Shown one piece after another: positions 60,666 through 64,000 of a DNA stretch of 64,000 nucleotides. Position numbers and translations under genes: made by a program. Source of the DNA: Tepidicaulis sp002389665 (GTDB taxonomy: Bacteria > Pseudomonadota > Alphaproteobacteria > Parvibaculales > Parvibaculaceae); contig NZ_OZ244942.1 in assembly GCF_965222285.1 (NCBI RefSeq), positions 806,001 to 870,000 on the forward strand, in the 5' to 3' direction. A model generated the notes under the pieces. That model searched no databases, was not told the origin of the DNA, and saw only the letters and a program-made list of their open reading frames with translations. How positions within the stretch are numbered: position 1 is the first letter of the stretch; each line of letters begins with the position of its first letter.

Positions 60666-61077
60666 GGCCTCTCTCGCCGGTTCTTTTGTCTGCTTACGGA
60701 CAATAAAACCGGGGCCTTTTGGGTTAGAATCCGGTTTCGCAAAACCTTAAAATTTATGTGGTCATAGGGTCGCATTTTAGCGGATGCGTTAACCTATTGA
60801 GTCGCCCCGGCATTGCCCCAAATCAGCCAAAAATCGAACATAATCCTTTGAAATCAATGGGTTATACTGCGTCACATAGGCACATCTTTTGTCTGTTGCC
60901 GCCCCAGATTCTTTATGTTACTCGCCCTCATCGACAGTTAGGGGGTCCCCGCCGGGCATCGGCCTTGCAGGGGAAAAGGAAAACCCCGGACGGACGTCTC
61001 AGAATGAGATCGCCGCCGGTATGACGCCGAAAAGCGTACCAACGCAGAAGCGCCTATAGACGGAAAGCGGTGAGACG
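60666..61077. other. Intergenic region between ppdK and the SleB-like gene
   Basis: About 410 bases. After ppdK comes a small hairpin, TTGTC/GACAA, then AAACCGG/CCGGTTT around 60706-60735, which may end ppdK. Further on are two GANTC sites (60727-60731 and 60799-60803), a TTAACC resembling half a CtrA site (60789-60794), and a TATACT at 60863-60868 with no good -35. No gene was supported; a GTG-started 88-codon frame at 60758 looks non-coding. Confidence 0.5.
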
Positions 61078-61797
61078 ATGCTGAGATTGCTCGACTTCGT
61101 GGATTTCAAAAGCTGGGCTGGAAATATTGCTCACACGGGCCTTGGATTGGCCGGGGTGGCGGCGCTTGCCCTTTCTTTTCATGCCGAAGTGCTGACGGGC
61201 GGGCCTGCGGGCGCGGCCAATGCAACGGAAGAAGGCGAAGTTCTGGCCTTTTCCGCCGAAGATGCCCCTCTGGCGAGCGATGTTGCCGCCGTGGGCAGCC
61301 CCTTGACGTTGGCCAGCCTGTCCTCGGCCCTCAAGGCCGGGCCCGTGACCGATACGAGCATTCGCCGCGCCGCGCATGATTTCGCCAAAGAGCGCAAGTG
61401 CCTCGCCACCGGCCTTTATTATGAAGCCCGCGGCGAAAGCTATGCCGGGCGTCTGGCCGTGGCCGAAGTGGTGCTGAACCGCGTCGCCTCCTCCCGTTAT
61501 CCCAATTCCATCTGCGAAGTGGTCTATCAGGGCTCCGAGCGGCTGACCGGCTGCCAGTTCTCCTTCACCTGCGATGGCATGTCCAAGACGCCGAGCGACA
61601 AGCTTGCCTGGCGTAAGGCCCAGCGCACCGCCCAGCACGTGCTGATGGGCATGATCCGCGAGCCGGTGATCGGCGAGGGTGTGACCCATTACCATGCCGA
61701 TTACGTCAATCCGGTCTGGGCGGGCCAGCTTTACAAGGTCACGAAGATCGGCCGCCACATCTTCTACCGGAACAATGTGGCCGGGACCCGTTCGTAG
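61078..61797 (+). CDS. Cell wall hydrolase, SleB family
   Basis: A 239-residue protein with a hydrophobic N-terminal segment (HTGLGLAGVAALALSFHA) and a C-terminal SleB-type hydrolase domain. The conserved core is CLATGLYYEARGESYAGRL, VAEVVLNRVASSRYPNSICEVVYQG and CQFSFTCDGM. In non-sporeformers these are peptidoglycan hydrolases for cell wall remodelling. ATG follows AAAGCGGTGAG. A strong terminator follows. Confidence 0.92.
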   Translation: MLRLLDFVDFKSWAGNIAHTGLGLAGVAALALSFHAEVLTGGPAGAANATEEGEVLAFSAEDAPLASDVAAVGSPLTLASLSSALKAGPVTDTSIRRAAHDFAKERKCLATGLYYEARGESYAGRLAVAEVVLNRVASSRYPNSICEVVYQGSERLTGCQFSFTCDGMSKTPSDKLAWRKAQRTAQHVLMGMIREPVIGEGVTHYHADYVNPVWAGQLYKVTKIGRHIFYRNNVAGTRS

Positions 61798-61836
61798 GGC
61801 CGCTGCCTCACGGAAAGAATTCCTGATCTGAAATCG

Positions 61837-61878
61837 AAAAGCCGGGCATTGATACACCTCAATGCGCCGGCTTTTCTC
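61837..61878 (+). terminator. Intrinsic terminator after the SleB-like gene
   Basis: AAAAGCCGG (61837-61845) pairs with CCGGCTTTT (61867-61875). An inner CATTGA/TCAATG stem extends it, and CTCTTTC follows. It ends the hydrolase transcript before the convergent SDR gene. Confidence 0.85.
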
Positions 61879-61896
61879 TTTCGGCAGTCTCTTTCA

Positions 61897-61983
61897 GGAT
61901 GACGGGCTGCATGCCTGGGATGCCTTCGGGCATTCCGGTCTCATTGGCCGACCACCCCGAGACAGGGCGGCGGTTCGTCATCC
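61897..61983. repeat. REP-like inverted element
   Basis: GGATGACG (61897-61904) and CGTCATCC (61976-61983) are inverted copies flanking about 70 bases with further partial palindromes (GATGCCTTCGGGCATTCC). It resembles a dispersed alphaproteobacterial intergenic repeat. It sits between convergent genes. Confidence 0.5.
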
Positions 61984-61993
61984 ACGCTTTTCC

Positions 61994-62803
61994 TTACATT
62001 TGTTCCAGCAATGCGGCGATGGGGCCGGTCTTGGCAAGCTCATCGCGCGTGCCTTCCGGATCGAGCGCCGAGGCCTTGTCGAGATCGCCGATCTCCTTGG
62101 GCACGAACCAGTGCAGCCGCTCCGGCTCATCGTGATAGGAGGCCCAGACGGCTTTTGCGACCTCGATGGGCGGAATGGCGCGGAACATGCCCTCTTTGGG
62201 GGCGGCCGCCGCGGTCCCTTCCGGCAGAATGGGCGTGTCGATGAGACCCGGCAGCGTGTCCGCCGCGCGCACCCCGTAAAGGCGCAGCTCGATGGAAAGC
62301 GCCTCGGTCAGCCCCTTCACCGCATGTTTCGTTGCCGAATAAACGGCAATGCCCGGCATCCCGTAGGTCGCGGAGGAAGAAGAGGTGGTGAAGCAGAGAG
62401 AGTTGGGCGTTGCTTTTAAAAGCGGCAGGGCGGCATGGATGCCGTTCAGCACGCCAATGAAATTCACATTCACCACCGCCATGATGTCTTCATAAGCCAT
62501 CTGATCGAAAAGCCCGCCGCGCCCGATCCCGGCATTGTTGAACATCAGATCGAGCGTGCCGCCCGTTACCTTTCCGAATTCGGCAAGGGCTGCATCGAAA
62601 TCCGCCTTGTCCGTCACGTCGAGCGTGCGCGTGAGGCAATTATCCGCGCCAAGCTCTTCCTTCAGCGAGGCAAGGCCTTTCTTGTTCACGTCATAGGCGC
62701 CGATGAACCAGCCGCCCTCGGCAAAAAGCTTCGCGGTCTCCCGGCCCATGCCGCTTGCCGCCCCGGTAATGAAAATGGACTTGCGCCCTTTTGCGTCACT
62801 CAT
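61994..62803 (-). CDS. Short-chain dehydrogenase/reductase
   Basis: A 269-residue classical SDR. The cofactor loop is FITGAASGMGRETAKLFAEG, with NNAG in LMFNNAGIGRGG and the catalytic Ser-Tyr-Lys in TTSSSSATYGMPGIAVYSATK. An Asp after the loop (GAYDVNKKG) favours NAD. Substrate unknown. AGGGGAGATG precedes it on the minus strand. It converges with the SleB-like gene. Confidence 0.93.
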   Translation of the reverse strand: MSDAKGRKSIFITGAASGMGRETAKLFAEGGWFIGAYDVNKKGLASLKEELGADNCLTRTLDVTDKADFDAALAEFGKVTGGTLDLMFNNAGIGRGGLFDQMAYEDIMAVVNVNFIGVLNGIHAALPLLKATPNSLCFTTSSSSATYGMPGIAVYSATKHAVKGLTEALSIELRLYGVRAADTLPGLIDTPILPEGTAAAAPKEGMFRAIPPIEVAKAVWASYHDEPERLHWFVPKEIGDLDKASALDPEGTRDELAKTGPIAALLEQM

Positions 62804-62910
62804 GACATCTCCCCTTTATATTTATGGGGAGCATCTTAAAGGCCCCCCGCGCCCTGTCGAGGGGCGGGGAGAGCCGGGATAAGTTGACGCAAGGGAATGA
62901 GGAAGCGGGC

Positions 62911-63777
62911 CTAAAGCGCCGTCTCGTAATCGAGGCCGATATCGAGGCAGGGCGCGGAATGGGTGATCCAGCCTGCCGAAATGATATCGACGCCGCTTTC
63001 GGCAATGGCGCGCACGCTGTCAAGCGTCACCCGGCCCGAGGCTTCGAGCACGGCGCGCCCGCCCGTCAGCGCCACCGCCTCTTTCAGCTCGGCCGGGCCC
63101 ATATTGTCGAGCATGATGACTTCCGCGCCTGCCTCCAGCGCTTCTGAAAGCTGCTGAAGCGTGTCCACCTCGATCTCGATCTTCACCATATGGCCGATAT
63201 GGGCGCGCGCGCTTTTGATGGCGGCAGTAATGCCGCCCGCCGCGGCAATGTGATTGTCCTTGATCAGCACCCCGTCATCGAGGCCGAACCGGTGGTTGGC
63301 CCCGCCGCCGCAACGCACCGCATATTTTTCGAAGGCGCGCAGATTGGGCGTCGTCTTGCGCGTGCAGCAGATGCGCGCGCCCGTGCCTTCCACCGCCCGC
63401 ACCATGGCGCGCGTCGTCGTGGCAATGCCCGAAAGATGGCCGAGGAAATTCAGCGCCACGCGCTCGCCCGTCAGGATCGAGCGGGCCTTGCCCTCGATCG
63501 CCATGATCGTGTCGCCGGGCTGAACATCCGAGCCGTCCGGCTTTTGCACCGCGCAGCGCAGCCCCGCATCGACGAGGCGGAAGGCGGTGCGCGCCGCATC
63601 GAGACCGGCAATCGTGCCGGCCTGGCGCGCGCGCATGACGACCATGGCCTGCGCACTCGCGGGCACCGTCGCCTCCGTCGTGATGTCGCCGGCCCGGCCG
63701 AGATCTTCCAGAAGCGCAGCTTTCACCGCTCCTTCGATCAGGAGCTGCGGCAAGGGGTCGATAGGGCGGGCACTCAT
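62911..63777 (-). CDS. nadC: Nicotinate-nucleotide pyrophosphorylase (quinolinate PRTase)
   Basis: A 288-residue NadC, which turns quinolinate and PRPP into nicotinate mononucleotide in NAD synthesis. N-terminal LLEDLGRAGDITTEATVP, then ATTTRAMVRAVEGTGARI-like CRKTTPNLRAFEKYAVRCGG and DGVLIKDNHIAAAGG are the family blocks. It overlaps nadB by ATGA. nadA, if it is in the same operon, would lie beyond the right edge. Confidence 0.97.
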   Translation of the reverse strand: MSARPIDPLPQLLIEGAVKAALLEDLGRAGDITTEATVPASAQAMVVMRARQAGTIAGLDAARTAFRLVDAGLRCAVQKPDGSDVQPGDTIMAIEGKARSILTGERVALNFLGHLSGIATTTRAMVRAVEGTGARICCTRKTTPNLRAFEKYAVRCGGGANHRFGLDDGVLIKDNHIAAAGGITAAIKSARAHIGHMVKIEIEVDTLQQLSEALEAGAEVIMLDNMGPAELKEAVALTGGRAVLEASGRVTLDSVRAIAESGVDIISAGWITHSAPCLDIGLDYETAL

Positions 63778-64000
63778 GCCTTGGTTCCTTCTTGTGCGGG
63801 CATAGGATCGTGAGACGGGGTGAGATAAAGCAGACTGCGATGCGCCCAGCCGGGCCGTGTCTCGGGAAAATCGCTGCGGTAATGGCCGCCCCGGCTTTCC
63901 TCGCGGGCAAGCGCGGCGCGCGTCATGAGATGGGCGGCAATCGCCGGGTTCTCAAAGGCGCTGAGCGTGCGGGCAGGTCCTGCCGCCTCATCGCGCAACA
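63774..64000 (-). CDS. nadB: L-aspartate oxidase, C-terminal part, cut by window edge
   Basis: The last about 75 residues of NadB, a flavoprotein that oxidises aspartate to iminoaspartate for quinolinate. The visible TRAALAREESRGGHYRSDFP is the characteristic end of the helical domain. The stop overlaps the nadC start (ATGA). The rest lies beyond base 64000. Confidence 0.92.
   Translation of the reverse strand, partial: LRDEAAGPARTLSAFENPAIAAHLMTRAALAREESRGGHYRSDFPETRPGWAHRSLLYLTPSHDPMPAQEGTKA

Noticed and set aside
60758..61024. An 88-codon ORF before the SleB-like gene
   Set aside because: GTG start with no ribosome site, atypical composition and overlap with candidate regulatory sequence.
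1..64000. CRISPR arrays, insertion sequences, prophage or tRNA/rRNA genes
   Set aside because: No regularly spaced repeats, transposase or phage genes, or T-arm signatures outside coding sequence were seen.

Overview
The window is a GC-rich chromosomal segment from an alphaproteobacterium, most like Hyphomicrobiales or Parvibaculum-type lineages. Five things point there: the ctaC-ctaD-ctaB-ctaG-ctaE-surf1 order, an F0-only ATP synthase operon (atpI-B-E-b'-b) separated from F1, a CcrM-type GANTC methyltransferase, the ispH-thrB-rnhA operon, and a GTTC-N7-GTTC SOS box. Almost all of it is dense housekeeping sequence with overlapping stop/start codons. I see no insertion sequence, prophage, CRISPR array, rRNA or tRNA gene. 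The only repeats are two REP-like palindromic elements.

Layout, left to right. 1-1.6 kb: the 5' part of tldD and a small unknown gene, both minus strand. 2-11.9 kb: the aa3-type cytochrome c oxidase operon with heme O synthase, Cox11 and SURF1 assembly factors, continuing into thrC, an M16 peptidase, a RimJ-like acetyltransferase and a membrane GGDEF/EAL protein. 14.7-17 kb: yqgE, a DsbD-alpha-like periplasmic protein and a peroxiredoxin. 17-19.4 kb: rnhA-thrB-ispH (minus). 20.4-25.8 kb: a tandem glycine riboswitch controlling gcvT-gcvH-gcvPA-gcvPB and a nucleotidyltransferase-like gene, then a serine hydrolase. 27.1-29.9 kb: the F0 operon (minus). 30-38.1 kb: a genome-maintenance cluster of smc, a DsbA-like thioredoxin, a DUF721 (DciA-like) gene, mutY, ccrM and rnhB.

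38.2-46.4 kb: a small secreted protein, a PA0069-type radical SAM protein with its own SOS box, a three-gene glycosyltransferase/methyltransferase operon, a soluble mini chemoreceptor-like protein, moaB, a lytic transglycosylase and a family-4-like uracil-DNA glycosylase. 46.7-54.7 kb: ETF-ubiquinone oxidoreductase, a TPR lipoprotein, ispE, polyprenyl diphosphate synthase, DUF2007, a TrmN6-like methyltransferase, an S49 peptidase and a small protein. 54.8-60.7 kb: glyQ-glyS and ppdK. 61-64 kb: a SleB-like cell wall hydrolase, an SDR, nadC and the 3' end of nadB.

I do not see a wholly new gene system. The most interesting signals are regulatory: a possible anti-start pairing in the glycine riboswitch, a cluster of six GANTC sites at ccrM, an SOS box and leaderless promoter in front of the radical SAM gene, mutually exclusive hairpins in the atpI leader, and hairpins on both sides of atpE. 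Divergent proteins worth attention are a composite GGDEF/EAL protein with an EGDEF motif, a soluble chemoreceptor-like protein with an altered hairpin tip, and a uracil-DNA glycosylase lacking two iron-sulfur ligand positions.
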